64,000 nucleotides of DNA from Druceiella hillmani (GCA_039881145.1 JAYKKI010000005.1:23245501-23309500); one strand, 5' to 3'; positions 38,016 to 50,839 are shown, numbered from the stretch's first letter. The notes: generated from the letters alone by a model not told the origin. Program-made: numbers and translations.

Positions 38016-38192
38016 AGTTTAATAGCGTTACGCGAACGGTGATTTTTTTATTATTTTGTAATTTCATTTCGTTCTTGAACAATTTTATAAATTATTATTT
38101 TGTTCAATACATTAAATATTCTACGTTTAAAGTGAATAAAATTGTAAATTTATTTTAAAGTTCATATTTTGTGAATTTGAAGTTTTACTTCA
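37607..38192. mobile_element. Non-autonomous DNA-transposon-like element with 14-bp terminal inverted repeats
   Basis: 'tgaagtaaaacttc' at 37607-37620 is exactly the reverse complement of 'gaagttttacttca' at 38179-38192, giving a 586-base unit. Inside, a purine-rich CpG-containing left half ('gcgttacgaaaagtgtgatc' and 'gggcgaggcgaacggaagtt') contrasts with an AT-rich right half. Two direct repeats of 'gtaggga/gcaagaga...cacacattttctt' lie 130 bases apart, and a TA microsatellite (37971-38012) is embedded. A 71-codon frame inside has no recognised domain. I did not find a target-site duplication, so the superfamily is unknown. Confidence 0.5.
37971..38012. repeat. (TA)n microsatellite inside the 37.6 kb element
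   Basis: 21 uninterrupted AT units. Confidence 0.95.
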
Positions 38193-41100
38193 GTCGTGTG
38201 GTCTAAAACACTCTCGTTTTTTATAACGTTAGAATTAATTGTGTCATCAGGGCTAATTTGAAATAAAAAAAAATAAGAATTGCTTACTTAAATTACTAAC
38301 TACTTAAAAGTTTAATGTCATTTATGCCAAAAAAGGAAAGAATTATAAAAATTTGGTCAAGTGTGTGTGTATGAAACAAAAGAAACAAAAACAAATTTAA
38401 GTAAAACTCTTTTATTAAACTGAGTTTTTAAGCGTATAGAATAGAATTTCTAGTTTTATTAACTGTCTGTCGTTTATATGGGCTATAACTTCTATTTGTG
38501 TCTCTAAATATTCTTGTCTCGAATTAAAGTAGCTTTTTTTAGTCTGGACTTTAAGTTGAATAGCTGTGACTTAGTCTGAACTTTAAGTGGAATGGCTGTA
38601 ACAGTCTCGACAATTTCTATTCATAATTGTAAAGCCAACGCGCTCAGTTCATATTGCGCAGGCGCTGGTAACTGATTTTCAACATTTCTAGAAAATAGTG
38701 TATCAAACCATAAGGTAGCCAAGATTTTTATATGAACTACAAGTAATTTTCTAGCAAACAACATATACAGATATAGAAATTGGTTTTATACTGCTCTTCA
38801 ACATCCAACATACTGCCGAAATAAAATTCTGCAAATAAATTCGATTTACAAATACGTACCCGAACGATTTTGTAATAGAGCTTATAACGGGCAGCTATAA
38901 TTATCTACGGCACAAAAAAGGAACCATTTTATTTTAATTACTTTTATTAATATAATAAGTATTTACAATTAATTTATTGATTGTTTTTTAAACGGTTTGT
39001 TTATTTATTTCGTCTTTTAGTCGAATACAGAACTATTATTTATCAATCTCGTAAAATTATATATACTCAAAACGAACGATTTATTAATAATAATTTTTTT
39101 TTTAGCAATATATCTTGGAATATTTTTGTAGATTCTGATAGTATAGATAATGTATTCATACCCTTTTTTGGTGTAGTTATAACGGTTTAATAGTTTAAAT
39201 CAAAAATAGACCCAGCAAACTTTAACATCGATTCCTCATTACCCACACTTCTAAAAAGATATTATATGGCCTATATTCATATGAATACCGTAAGCTACAT
39301 ATACAATTGTGGAAATTTCATGTAAATAATACCAGCTGTTTTGTGCTTAACTCTAAACAAAACCTGTTATATGCCAGTATGAGTACTTGTACTACGAAGG
39401 TTCCAAACACACTTAGTCATTTAGGGGTAATTAATATTTCTATTAAAAATGTTTAGAAATATTAACATTATTTTACGCTATACAAAAATATACATATACT
39501 GAGCATTTGTTTCATGGACGTAAAAATATAATGAATTTATCAAAAACATTATTTGGATTAATTGATATATCTTTTAATTTTTAGGAATTTTTATATAATT
39601 TTTAGGAAGGGTATTTTTTTCATAATTTTGGCTTAAGCAATTTTAGAGATAGGGGTTTGACAAATTTTTGTGAATATTTTTAGCAACATATCTATAAATA
39701 TCCTAAACTCAGAGCGAGTTAGTATAGTTCAAATTACCATATTACCATTGATACCATACGATATATAAAAAATAATACAAGTATTTTATTTACCCATCAA
39801 AATTTCAATATAAATATTTTCCAGTTCCACATGTAAGCAGAAGGCTCAATATGCTTAATCACTATGCAAATTTCTTCGTCAAACGTTTTCTAAAAAAATA
39901 ACTGTTGCCGGCAGACAGACCAGACGCATACGTGATTGATCTTATAAGGGTTTTATATTGCTTCTTAGATTCGGAATTCAATAAACAAACCAGACTTTTG
40001 TCTTAATAAAGTTATGGTAATGGTATAAATATTTATCAAACCATTATTCATAATTCGATAGGATGATGAGAAGTTTTTTTCTAATTTAAGAAATACCTAT
40101 AAAACACTTACGCAAAGCCATATACGGACCAGTAAAATGTAAATATTCATCTTGAATTAGCTAATAAATATTAACGGTAAATCATTTTACGTTCCTATTA
40201 TATAATAATAGCAACAGATTTTCCATATGATATCTAGTTTTATCGTCTACTAACGACCTCAAGCCGCTAGGTCCGCAAGCAAATTAGAACTTGGCATACG
40301 AATATTATTATACCAAGGAATATTAAAGTTAAACATAACCCTGAATTTTTATGAAAAGAAAAATAACGAGAAATTTTCCTACATGAGCTTTTATAACTAT
40401 TTTATCCTTTTGTTTATATATTGGAAATGTATATTTGGCCTAAATTTCGGCAATTAATTGATCACGGCTAAATTTAAGATTAAATAAATATATAATTTTC
40501 CCATTCTGAGATACTTTGGGCAGTGTTTTAAATTAATAGACGTATTACATTTTATCCATAAAGATTTTGATATCATCCCTATTAGAGATAGAATTTCAAA
40601 AAGTCTTAGTGAATCTTTATTATGAAAGAAACGTGTGCAAAATGTGCTAATTTCTAGCTTTAATAGTTTGTGCTCTGCATTAATGAATTAGTTAGGATAT
40701 GTCTTTTAATAAAAAGGTAATCTAAGTTTAAAAGTAACGAGACAATAGACCAATATACATATTCATACTTCCATCATTTTTGCGTTTTCCAAGGGTTCAG
40801 TTGTCAAATTACAAAGACAAACGCTTATCATTTCGTTATGTCAGTCTGTAAACACATACGTCATACATCTCTTAGTATTAAATCGTTAGTTCTTGTAATA
40901 TAGCACCCGTTATTATGAATTATTACAAAAAGACCTAACTAAATGACGTCATTACATAGAAAAAAGAAATGTTTTTAATTTTTTTTTTGTACGGTTCAAG
41001 TCGAATTTTGGAAAGAAAATTTTTTTCTCGGAACTGCATCATGTGGAATATCATTACAGAGATTTTTCAAACAGCAATTATAACATTTTTAGATACGATA

Positions 41101-41276
41101 TCACCTTCATAAGACGTATGAGTCTCCAAAAAATTGCAAAGAGAGTCATCCCTTCCCTTTAAATTTTCATTCACTTAGGTCAAAAATAAAAAACACCAGA
41201 ATTTAGTAAATATTTCAATGGAAATTAATTTCGAATGAATATTTTAACATATATAAGTACATATTTGTGTGTGTAA
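38193..41276. other. Long AT-rich stretch, sparse repeat scraps
   Basis: A 32-base duplication ('agtctggactttaagttgaa' type) starts at 38541 and 38573. A 'cagacagaccagacgcatac...gatcttataaggg' scrap at about 39915-39955 belongs to the dispersed family of 26685-26998. Nothing coding is seen in these three kilobases. Confidence 0.45.
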
Positions 41277-41355
<79 letters not shown>

Positions 41356-41363
41356 TATATTAT
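41277..41363. repeat. Compound (TA)n microsatellite
   Basis: TA runs with CA, AAATAAA and GT interruptions. The two halves are roughly mirror-symmetric and could form a cruciform. Confidence 0.95.
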
Positions 41364-42162
41364 ACATACGTCAAAAATAGAAAACAAATTAACGATCTTA
41401 TTGTACTTCATTTTAAGACACGTATTTTTAAATACCTAAAATCCACCAGATATTTGTTTTTTTTTAGTATTCCATACCTCAAACTAATAAAAGCGAATCC
41501 TATACAAGATCACATGTTCGTTCAACCGTACATCTTAGTCGATTTTCTCAGAAAATGTGAAAATGTTAGTCATCAAAAAGTTTTAATTGAATTATTCATA
41601 TGCCTAGAAATAGACATTTTTTCGTAAGGAAATTAAAAAAGCATTTGCTTCCGAATTTCGGAAAGAACACGCTTGAGATAAACAAATTGGTTTTATTCGT
41701 ATAGATTATTAACAGAAACACTGAGTTACAAGATTCCAAAACTATTATTTACAAAATTGTATTGTAACATAGTTTAGTATTTCAATTTAGATCGCGAAAA
41801 TCTGCTGAAGTTAAAGTTAATAGGATTTATTAAAAATTAATTCAAAGTTTGTTGAAAAATTTAGAGATGATTCTAGGTCTGGGATCTATTTGATTTCAAT
41901 ATATTTTTAAGTTTATACATTACAATGGGCAATATATTTACATGGTCAGAAGTGTATAATATTTGCAAATGTTTAATATAAATACTAAATACCTTTAAAT
42001 GTTTAAAGTAAGTACCTTTGACTATTTTTTGCTCATATTTAATAGGTTTCTTTCCTTAATCATAGTATTTTTATTTTTTAAAAGTAATTTTGAGAAATAT
42101 ATATAGAATAATAAGTTAAAAAAATTACTAGTCCTCATATAGTCTTATAAACGAGACTGATA
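41364..42162. other. AT-rich stretch with inverted repeat scrap
   Basis: 'tattccatacctcaaa' and 'gaatcctatacaagatcaca' at about 41468-41515 form a reversed, eroded copy of the 26.7 kb repeat tail. No gene recognised. Confidence 0.4.
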
Positions 42163-42380
42163 AAATTCCATATAGTGTTGGGTGCAGATTTTTCGTGAAT
42201 AAAAATGACACTGTTTTATAGCGAAAATCCTCAGAAGTCTTGTCAAATTCGTCAAACAGACAAAAGAAAAATATTGTTTTCGTTATGCAAAATTAGGTTA
42301 TTTTTCATAATAATTTGCAAATGTTACTTCTCTGGAATTCTTTAAACTAGCAAGATAAAACACAATGCAATATGTTGATA
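42163..42380 (+). repeat. Dispersed repeat, copy shared with 28981-29200
   Basis: Same orientation and block order as the 29 kb copy. See that entry for the shared words. Confidence 0.7.
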
Positions 42381-43590
42381 GTATATTGTAACATACATGA
42401 TGGTACACAACTTTTGGCACTCGGATCATTTTCTGCTTGTCCTATTCTTATTAATTAAATTATATCATTTAAATTATTTTATTTATAATTAAACATATTT
42501 ATTTTTGAATTTTCTTTCCAGTCAAAGGATTAAAACAACGTTAAAAATAAATTCTTAACCATTTATATCATATTATCTTTTGGATACAACTTGGCTCAAG
42601 CACTGTTTTTCTCCAGTAATAATGTTGCCATCTCGAAAGTACCTTCATTCGGAATAAAAATAACATATGACATAGCTTGAATAACGCCTGTATCTCAAAA
42701 GTACCCGTGATTAGGATAAAAGTATCTTATATCTTAGCTTGAACTATAAGCGAAATCGTAGCATTGCCAACTTCCATATATCAATATTAATCCAGCGCGC
42801 TCGCTTTTATTGCCTAACTACTAATCATTACTTTCAAGTTCGTTGGGTTACATCCGATTTAAAAACCTTGGCTGAGAGAAAATTTAATTCAAGTCGGTAA
42901 AGTACAGCCAGACAAAACATTTGTCAAGAAATAATTTAAAAAAACAGGATAATTTAAATTTAATATAAATCTTCGAAATGATTACAGTCAAATTTTATTT
43001 AAATCGCTTCATTTTTTAATGATAGTTGAACAAACAGCAAAATATGGTTCTCTGTAACCAAATTTTGCCTGTTTGTTGGCTGAAGAGTACAGTCCAACAA
43101 ATTTCTGAAAATAATTTCAACGTACAGACACCCCTATTACAATTTTGTAATAGTACATATAATGGAAAATTTAATATGATGTAAAATAGATATTTTTGGG
43201 GTAAATATTTTTGGAGATTTAAGCAAATAAATTTATTTTAATAATTCTAAATAATGATCAATGTCAATAAATAACCTACAGATAAATCGTACTTCGAAAA
43301 CTCTTGTATTTTATTTAATTCAAGTATGCTTCAATCATTTTACTCAATACTTAATTTTCGGCCAGAAAACTGAAGGAAATATATACACAAAAATAGTAAT
43401 ATAAAAAGGTATAAATTTGGTCTATTTGCGGTACCTATAAACGTGATTTAGAGAATAAAGTTGATTAGCAGAATAGTCGCTTTAAGTCACGGTTATAGGT
43501 AGAGGAATTTACAATTACATATCCAAAATTATATACGCTTTAAAAAGAATACGTCCAACAAAGAACAACAAAGAATACGTCAATAAATTT
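42381..43590. other. AT-rich stretch with 62-bp degenerate duplication
   Basis: 'atctcgaaagtacc' at 42630 and 'atctcaaaagtaccc' at 42692 begin two diverged copies of a 62-base unit with 'tagcttgaa' near the end. Remaining sequence is featureless. Confidence 0.45.
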
Positions 43591-43810
43591 ACTGCGACAG
43601 CCTGTATAAGCGGACCGCCTCACTAACACCGCCTATCCTCCGCAAAACCATATTGCATACCTACCAACTGAATCGTGAGATGAAAAGACGAACCAAAGGA
43701 CTGCGTTGCAAAGGGCCCCGCAAGTAATATCCTAGAGTGGCGAAGAGTCGGTCCTACGCTCTATTATTTATGCTCCATTATATTACTGCATTACGAGCCC
43801 GTGATGTCCA
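43591..43810. promoter_or_regulatory. GC-richer island
   Basis: 'gcggaccgcctcactaacac', 'gactgcgttgcaaagggccc' and 'cattacgagcccgtg' stand out from AT-rich flanks. No coding frame. Candidate conserved non-coding element. Confidence 0.35.
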
Positions 43811-46485
43811 ATTACGATAAGTGCAGAAAAAAGGCAAGGTGGCAAGAGGAACCTGTATTTTTAGTACCGAGACCTCTGAACGTGACTGTATCCGTATCAT
43901 AAACCCACATTACACTAAGGTGCAAATGCCCGACAGCAATCCATTTTTTATAATTTTTAACAAAAATTACTTTTTTTAAATATAAACAAAAACAGATGTG
44001 TAAAATATACAGCACTTAACTACATGAGCATGAAAAAAGATACTTCCAAATTACTTATTAACTTGCTTACAGCTGTTACTACAGTGGAAGATTACAAATA
44101 TTTCATATAAAATAAGTAGCTGTTAATCATGACTTCATCAGCATAAAAATTGACCAAATTTGATATTCCGGAGGCTATATTTTTCAAATAGTGTACACGA
44201 CTTAAGTGTATATTAAGCTACAAGCAAACGGTGGCAGGTTGTAAGGCAATAATGAAGCGCTAGGATAATAAAGGATAGCTACTTTCAGACTAAGAATAAG
44301 TATCATTAAAACACCAGTGCTAATATCTCTAGCGCAAGGCATGTTTATTAACAATACATATTTTTTGTTCTACTGTTGGGCGCTAGGACGTTAAGGTTCC
44401 ATGCACTGGATAATCTTTATAACAAAATGTTTTATGATTAGCATCGTGTAGTGAAAAAAACATAATTATTACAAATCATTTATGATTTAATGAAAAAGTT
44501 ACTTACTTAAGTAAGTCAACGGCTGTAAAATATAACGATGACTGAAGAAGTATTCTTTGTTAGTTCTTAGGGAATTGTGTTATTTTACGAATCTTCTTTT
44601 TATCTTTCGTGTTATTTATTAAATATTACGTTAGTATTTACAAAATTTTATTATTCAATTATTTCATTCCTTAAATATCTATTAAGTGACATAAAAACAA
44701 GAACATTCACTTTCATATGAGATATTAATAGGATATCCCCAATCGGTCAGCTCCCTCCTGCAAACGCTTTAATTTTGGAAAACGAAGGAATTCCATGTTT
44801 ACAAGCACGTGAAATAGATAATTCATATCCAATTCCAAAACCGTTTCGTGCAGAAAATTTCACTGGCCAAATACAGTTTAATTTTTCCAGATAAAAAAGA
44901 AAATGAGATAGCATTCGTTAAAATTTATTTCCTTATAAAGTAATAAATATTTGATTTATCATTTTCCACCTCCGCACCAAAAAGAGGAAAGGTGAAAGAT
45001 AAATTTAACCTTTTGTACTGTTTTAAACTAAAACCCTTGTCTTTGACACATTTCTTTATTATATATTAATTTAATATATGATAACAAAAATATTAAAGGT
45101 ACTTTACTACTGTAAATACATATTGCAGTTATGTGGATTTTCATAATTATTTTAAGTGATGATTGCCTGAATTACGAATAAAAATTTTGTTAATTATTGG
45201 CAAACAGTCTGCAACTGAAAACTGTTAAAATTATTTATTAAAATTTCTACCAGAGAACGATAGTAATATGACAAAGCGAACTAAAATATATTTTTAAAAA
45301 GTGACAAACTTATTTAGGAAATCATTGAGCAAAATAAGTCTGGTCATTATTTACTTTATTATATATATTACTTTATTATATACATAAAACGAGCTGTGTT
45401 GGTTCCATAGTTGACTTTATCTCTTGATGATTTCTATGTAAGTTTATTGAAGTAACTTAAATTAGAAGTTGTAATAAAATGTTAGTATCTAGAATTTTTG
45501 AAGATTTTCCAAACCAAAGGGGGGAGAGAGATACTGTGCATGTGAGTTTGACTCTTACTATTTCGCAAAACGAGGCTTGAAAGATATTAAATGGAACCTC
45601 GTTATACTTTAAGAAACCTATTTAATGGTGCTACACTCCACGAGATACAACATAAACAAGTCACTCCAACCGTATGTACAATCTCCCTATAATTTTAAAA
45701 ATCACTATAATATTTCGCCACATTTTAAAAGAGATCTCGACATGCAAGATGTATGTACAAAATTTTATGAGCATAGAAATTATGAAATCTGTTCAGATGA
45801 ATAAATTAGGGTTACTTATTTTAGTACAAAAAACTAAAAAAGTATAGTTTAATTTGGTCATATTTTTTATCAGTAACACGTATCTCGAGCAGAACCCGAG
45901 ATACGTACCATTAATATATACAATGATCAAAATTAAGTAAAACATAACATTAATACAAAATATGACGAAAATTAAATCCCTAATTTAATTTTTTATTTGT
46001 GTAGTTGACTTTTAAAGTTATTAACACAAATAAGATTTTTTTTATTACCTCTCCGTAAGGTACCTTATATAATGATATATACAAACAAAGTTCTCCTTTA
46101 CCTAAAACTTACAAAATTTAATTCACATAGGTCTGAAACTATAAAAACTATGAGGTCGTGATAAATGGATGGACGGAGAGACGAAAGGATGGTCATGCCA
46201 CTATTATAGATAAGGGTTTTCAATTTTACTACTGAACCCTAAAAATCTCTCTCATATTTCAATCCTAAAATACGCGGCAAATGTATCTTAGTAAACACCC
46301 GTTATTTCTAAACGCATTATAATTTGCAATGTTCTTACAAACATTCAAATATTTATTTTAAAAATACCGATCACAATCTGTAAATAACTAACAAGGTTAA
46401 ATGTACCAGGCATATTTATTATTGCGTTATTTAATAATGTGGAAAATACGAAACTAAATTCCCCTCCCCTAACAAACCAAATCCA
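43811..46485. other. Long AT-rich stretch
   Basis: A 10-base perfect inverted repeat is listed separately. A possible dispersed-repeat scrap lies at 46030-46245 ('ggatggacggagagacg'). Two 'actttattatatat' words lie at 45352-45385. No gene supported. Confidence 0.4.
45878..45906. repeat. Perfect 10-bp inverted repeat
   Basis: 'acgtatctcg' and 'cgagatacgt' flank a 9-base loop. Downstream bases are not a U-run. Function unknown. Confidence 0.7.
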
Positions 46486-46745
46486 ACCGCAATTCCAGCC
46501 GTGACAAAATTCATATATCAAAAACCCTCGGGCGCCGCGCTACACCATCACGCCTAATGTATTTAAATATAATAATTTCTATATTTTAATATGAAACTTC
46601 CATGCGGAAACATTCTGCATTTCCGCCGGGCTCAACCCGCGCATACACTTATAGCTACGTACGTGCAAAAGTTACACGATTTCCCATTTAATTTTCTCTC
46701 GCAGGTTTCCTGACGGGCGTGAAACTGCCTAAAGTAAGGTTTGAA
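46486..46745. promoter_or_regulatory. GC-richer island
   Basis: 'cctcgggcgccgcgctacac', 'ttccgccgggctcaacccgc' and 'agctacgtacgtgc' separated by an AT-rich 'taatgtatttaaatataata' bridge. No coding frame. Candidate conserved non-coding element. Confidence 0.35.
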
Positions 46746-47218
46746 TTGTAATAATATTTATACGTTTTCATCCAATCAGGTAAATCGTGCCCGGTTACTA
46801 TGTTGATACTCGCAACGGCCTTTCTCGGGTGTGTCATCGCTATTTACCTCATCAGATCATTAGATTGCTTTCCGAGTTAAATATGGAACAGAACAAAGTT
46901 TATTGTATATTCAACAAGCATACCAATTATACTGCGATAAGCTATATCTCCAGTGATAAGAAAAATCAAACAATTCCATTTTCTAAGTTCCGAAAAGAAA
47001 TTCTTAAAACAACTATCACCCGTCCATGTATTTATCACAATGCGAAAAGTTTCCTTTTAATATTACTATTAACTTTACATGTCTTTCAAAAGATACTTTC
47101 CCGGTCTCTTGTCAAACTAGCTTGTCAACTTGTATCTGAATTCTTATCGTAAATCTCTTAATTTTCGTGCAATAATGAATCAAAAAGCAGACAATGGCAT
47201 GTTGATGATATTTACTCC

Positions 47219-47426
47219 CAATTAAATGAAACTACGTGATGTAGTATTATTTCTACTTTACCACTACTTCGTTCTAATCTTTGCTAATAGCCCACCTGAA
47301 GATGTTGTGATACAACGAAACCTAGGTCGTGGTAAAGAACTTAAAGAAAGTAGAAATAATACTATATCACGTAGTTTCATTTAATTGTGAATAATGAATT
47401 TCTACAAAATTAATGCCAAATATATT
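47219..47426. mobile_element. Foldback/MITE-like element, best-preserved copy
   Basis: 'caattaaatgaaactacgtg' at 47219 and 'cacgtagtttcatttaattg' ending at 47387 are inverted arms that extend for about 40 bases with one mismatch (at 'gatgtag' versus 'gatatag'). A second inner pair 'ctttaccac/gtggtaaag' occurs nearer the loop. The core holds 'gatacaacgaaacctagg'. The 39 bases after the right arm are also shared with the copy at 463-617, so the repeat unit is longer than the hairpin. No coding capacity. Confidence 0.8.
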
Positions 47427-47878
47427 CGATATTTACTCCATAATTTCTTTTATTCCAGATTATAAAAATATTAAGTAACATTAACACTTTTATTTAATTT
47501 CTAAAAGGCTATTTTTAAAAATACTTGCGGAATCCTTTCTAGATATTCACTCAACATGAATCATTGTGCGTAACAAAATGTGGATTATTACATGGTATTT
47601 TATTTAGTTTATAGAAAAATCTGGCCAAATTCACGACGAAATAGGTACAAAGTATGGTTCTAGTGATCTACATCTCTTGAAATAGTTCATGCAAGTTAGG
47701 GAAAATAATTTCAAATGCCAGTATCTTATAAATTATTTAAAATACATAGCTCGATAAAAATTTTTTTACGAATAAATCGATCCAACTTCAATTAACAACC
47801 GAACGAGAAGCATACTGAAAGAATAAAATAATAAAAATACAAGTACTTAGTTGGATCTTTCGCGATTAAATATCGTTT
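47427..47878. other. AT-rich stretch, nothing recognised
   Basis: No gene, RNA or repeat supported. Confidence 0.4.
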
Positions 47879-48018
47879 CCGAACATAAATAAATTCGCAA
47901 AATACTGCTATATTTTAGGCTTTTGGAATCAGTACCAAGTCTATATTTTCAATGCGCTTGCTATTCGGTTGTTACTAGAAGTTAGTTCTATGTTTTCTAA
48001 TAATATTTCATTTTAGTG
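47879..48018 (+). repeat. Dispersed repeat shared with 2849-3030
   Basis: Module 1 (47879-47940) and module 2 (47946-48018) both read forward here. Module 1 is inverted in the 2.9 kb copy. Confidence 0.6.
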
Positions 48019-48124
48019 CCTATGATACTCTATGTTACCCAGAATGTGACAAACTTACAATGAAAACAATAATATCCTATTTATTAAAATTGGAATAGAC
48101 GTTCGCAGCATTCAATGAATCTAA

Positions 48125-48166
48125 ATAAATGTGTTCATATATAACTACATTCATATATACATGTGT

Positions 48167-48205
<39 letters not shown>

Positions 48206-48560
48206 CATGTATACATAATACATACATACAAACATATTTACATACATGCGAAAATACAAATCTATTTCTTAACTTTACCGTTGTCAGCGCATCATTCCTA
48301 TGAAATTACTATCATACTGCCTACCTGCCTACTAACATCCCAGTTACTTCAAGCCCTCATATATATCTCTGCGTACTTACCAGCTTACTAACATTACTAA
48401 TAATCTAGCTTTATGTCTTGTACATATTTACTAACCTGCCTACCTGCCTACTTATGTTTTAATTATTTCGTACATTTGTTTTCACCTATACGTACTTATA
48501 TACCTACCCATCAATATCTGAACTGCTTCATGCCTTTTTACGTATCTTGGTATACCTTCC
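48125..48560. repeat. TA microsatellite plus degenerate tetranucleotide tract
   Basis: A TA run (48171-48200) is followed by 'acatacatgtatacata' repeats and then by irregular CTAC/CTGC words ('cctgcctacctgcctactta' at about 48435). The Tyr/Leu/Pro-rich reading frames here are translations of this tract. Confidence 0.8.
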
Positions 48561-48651
48561 TGCCTATTTACGTTAATACTTTCTTGCTTACATTAAAACA
48601 AGTTAAAAGAGCCAAAACTCGTTAACTATACACCTAATCTCTTAAAAATTC

Positions 48652-48925
48652 CCGGTCGTCATTTTCCGGCTCCATCATTGTACCCTGATTTTGTTAAAAA
48701 GTAGATTTATGTTGCCTTTAATTGGGTCAAAACTTTAGAGATTTTATTATTAGATTATCATTACACCTACAACACCCTAACTCGATCACGATACCTGTGC
48801 AGTTAACCTTCAATGTCCGCGGTCGAATTCCAAGCAAATTTTCACGAAGTCACACTGGAGTATAAAAAAGACCACCCTTGCCTAAGTACCGGAGACATAA
48901 GGTAACATACAGAATAAAACCTTGC
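48652..48925 (+). repeat. Direct repeat, copy A (partner at 49044)
   Basis: Shares with 49044-49357 the words 'ccggctccatcattgtaccc' ('ccggttccatcattgtatcc'), 'aaactttaga', 'ttattagatt.tcatta.acc', 'aaattttca' and 'gga.ata.g..ataacatac'. The offset is about 390 bases. Confidence 0.75.
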
Positions 48926-49043
48926 TTAATGATTCTGTATGTACCTGTACATCTACCCATTTGCTTTGACACTTTTTTCCCTCGTCAAGACAAGTCCAAC
49001 AAATTCAAACTCGGTAAGTTTACTCATCTTTGCTGAAAAGTTC

Positions 49044-49357
49044 CTGCCACCATCGTCCGGTTCCATCATTGTATCCTGATTTTGCTAAAATTAGGTTTAT
49101 GTCACCCTTAGTTGTTTCCAAACTTTAGATACTTTGTTATTAGATTGTCATTAGACCTATACCATCAAAATGTAATCATTGCACCTATACTGTTCATAGT
49201 TGAGGAAGTCTAATAACATCATAGTCTTAACATCGTTAAATTCGAACCAAATTTTCAAATAATCATACTGGTAGCATACTCTTATAAATAAAAAAATAAA
49301 CATCAAAATTGGTTGATAAATGCTGGAGATACGACATAACATACATAAAAAAAAACG
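49044..49357 (+). repeat. Direct repeat, copy B
   Basis: Diverged second copy of 48652-48925, with about 40 extra AT-rich bases in its second half. Confidence 0.75.
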
Positions 49358-50248
49358 ATCTAATTGAAGTTGATTCCTCCCACCTTCTTGAAATTGATTA
49401 AAATTAGAGGCGGAGACATTTTACACGTCAATTTGCAGTTTAGTATTAAGCAAACGAACTCAAGAGTGAGAAAAGTTAATTAAAACCTTAATTTCATTTT
49501 AAAATGTTTATCCAATCCCACCCATCTGGTGGAAAGTATGATAAAAACATTTCTTCCCCATTTTAATTTAGTTTATTTAATGGCAATAAATAAACGAGCA
49601 AACCAATATACAAATTTTTGCTTTTATTTGTTAGCCATAATACTTACGATAAGAATGCTAGGACAATGCTGGCTTTAGGAATTGCGTGCCGAAGGCGCCA
49701 ATGGAAGTTTTATGAATCGCGTTATTTATTTATTCGGTTATATTTTTGGAGTTGACATTTACATTTGGTGTTTGATGGTGGTGGCGCGTGTTCGAAGTAA
49801 TTAGATGTGAGTCTCGACGTGGGGCTCGCTGCTTTGACCTCGATGATTGAGGAAGTCGTTATGTGGTTTGGGCTGTCATGAAATACGGGATATACTCCAT
49901 TCCATTAGATAGTAATTGGAATTTTTCCTTAACTAGGTTATACTCGTTAGCAATGAAGCTTCTTTTAAAATTAAAGTAATCACGTTTGCAAAAAATATGT
50001 TGAAAAATCCTAAAGCGATAAGAAAGTGAGAGTTCCTCGCTGAAAAAACATTAATGAATATTTTGGAAGTCTTGGTTAAAATTCGTGACAGAAATCATGC
50101 ACATTATTAATCAATTATGCACATTATTAATCAATACTATTTAATTTATTAATACATCCACTGAATGGCCATTTTCATTTTCTTTTTAATAAATACTCGT
50201 ATTTCCATTTTTATTAACATATTTACATTTATAATTAGTGTCATACTC
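49358..50248. other. AT-rich stretch with GC-richer patch
   Basis: The patch 49665-49880 ('gcgtgccgaaggcgccaatg', 'gtggtggcgcgtgttcg', 'gtctcgacgtggggctcgct') resembles the other candidate non-coding islands. 'catgcacattattaatcaat' is duplicated at 50098-50135. No gene supported. Confidence 0.4.
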
Positions 50249-50325
50249 CCACACATACACACACGCACGCACACACGCACGCTCGCACGCACACACGCAC
50301 GCACACACACACACACACACACACA

Positions 50326-50366
<41 letters not shown>
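50249..50366. repeat. Compound (CA/CG)n(TG)n(TA)n microsatellite
   Basis: About 117 bases of strictly or nearly alternating purine and pyrimidine: CA with interspersed CG, then 'acatgtgtgtgtg', then TA. It is prone to Z-DNA in principle. Confidence 0.95.
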
Positions 50367-50370
<4 letters not shown>

Positions 50371-50414
50371 CGGCATAAAAAATATTTGCAATACCCACAT
50401 AGAAAGTATCCTAT

Positions 50415-50565
50415 ATATTGCTCAACAAGGGTATAATAAACTGTTGCATACCAAATTTCATTAAAATCCGTGTGGTAGATTTCGCGTGATTGAAGAACTA
50501 AGGTTGACACACAGACAGATTGACAAAAAATTCTAAGAAGAGGTTTTCTGGCTTCTATTATCATT
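50415..50565 (+). repeat. Dispersed repeat remnant ('accaaatttcattaaaatcc')
   Basis: 'ataccaaatttcattaaaat' followed by 'tagatttcgcgtgattgaag' and 'acacacagacagattgac' is a phrase I recall from dispersed repeats of insects, related to the Helitron-like class at 34.9 kb. A scrap of the same kind lies at 54270-54310. Confidence 0.5.
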
Positions 50566-50839
50566 CTATACTCTCAATCAATCACATTTTTAAAATATTT
50601 CCTATGTACAGAATTCACTCTTTTACAATTTTATTATACTACGAAATATATAATCTTATTTTCGGTATGACTAATGACACAAAGAGACGGATAAAGGATA
50701 AAGTAAAGTGATCTGATCTTAGATTCACTGAACCTTAAAAAAGATATATAAACAATTTCTCCCCATCTTCCAGTCATTGCCAACTTCGTAATCAAGACGA
50801 CAGCCGACATCTCGGCCAGCATCACATTTTCGTTTCCAA

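Noticed and set aside
46787..47152. 121-codon plus-strand frame
   Set aside because: No domain or compositional change. Runs from a GC island into ordinary AT-rich DNA.
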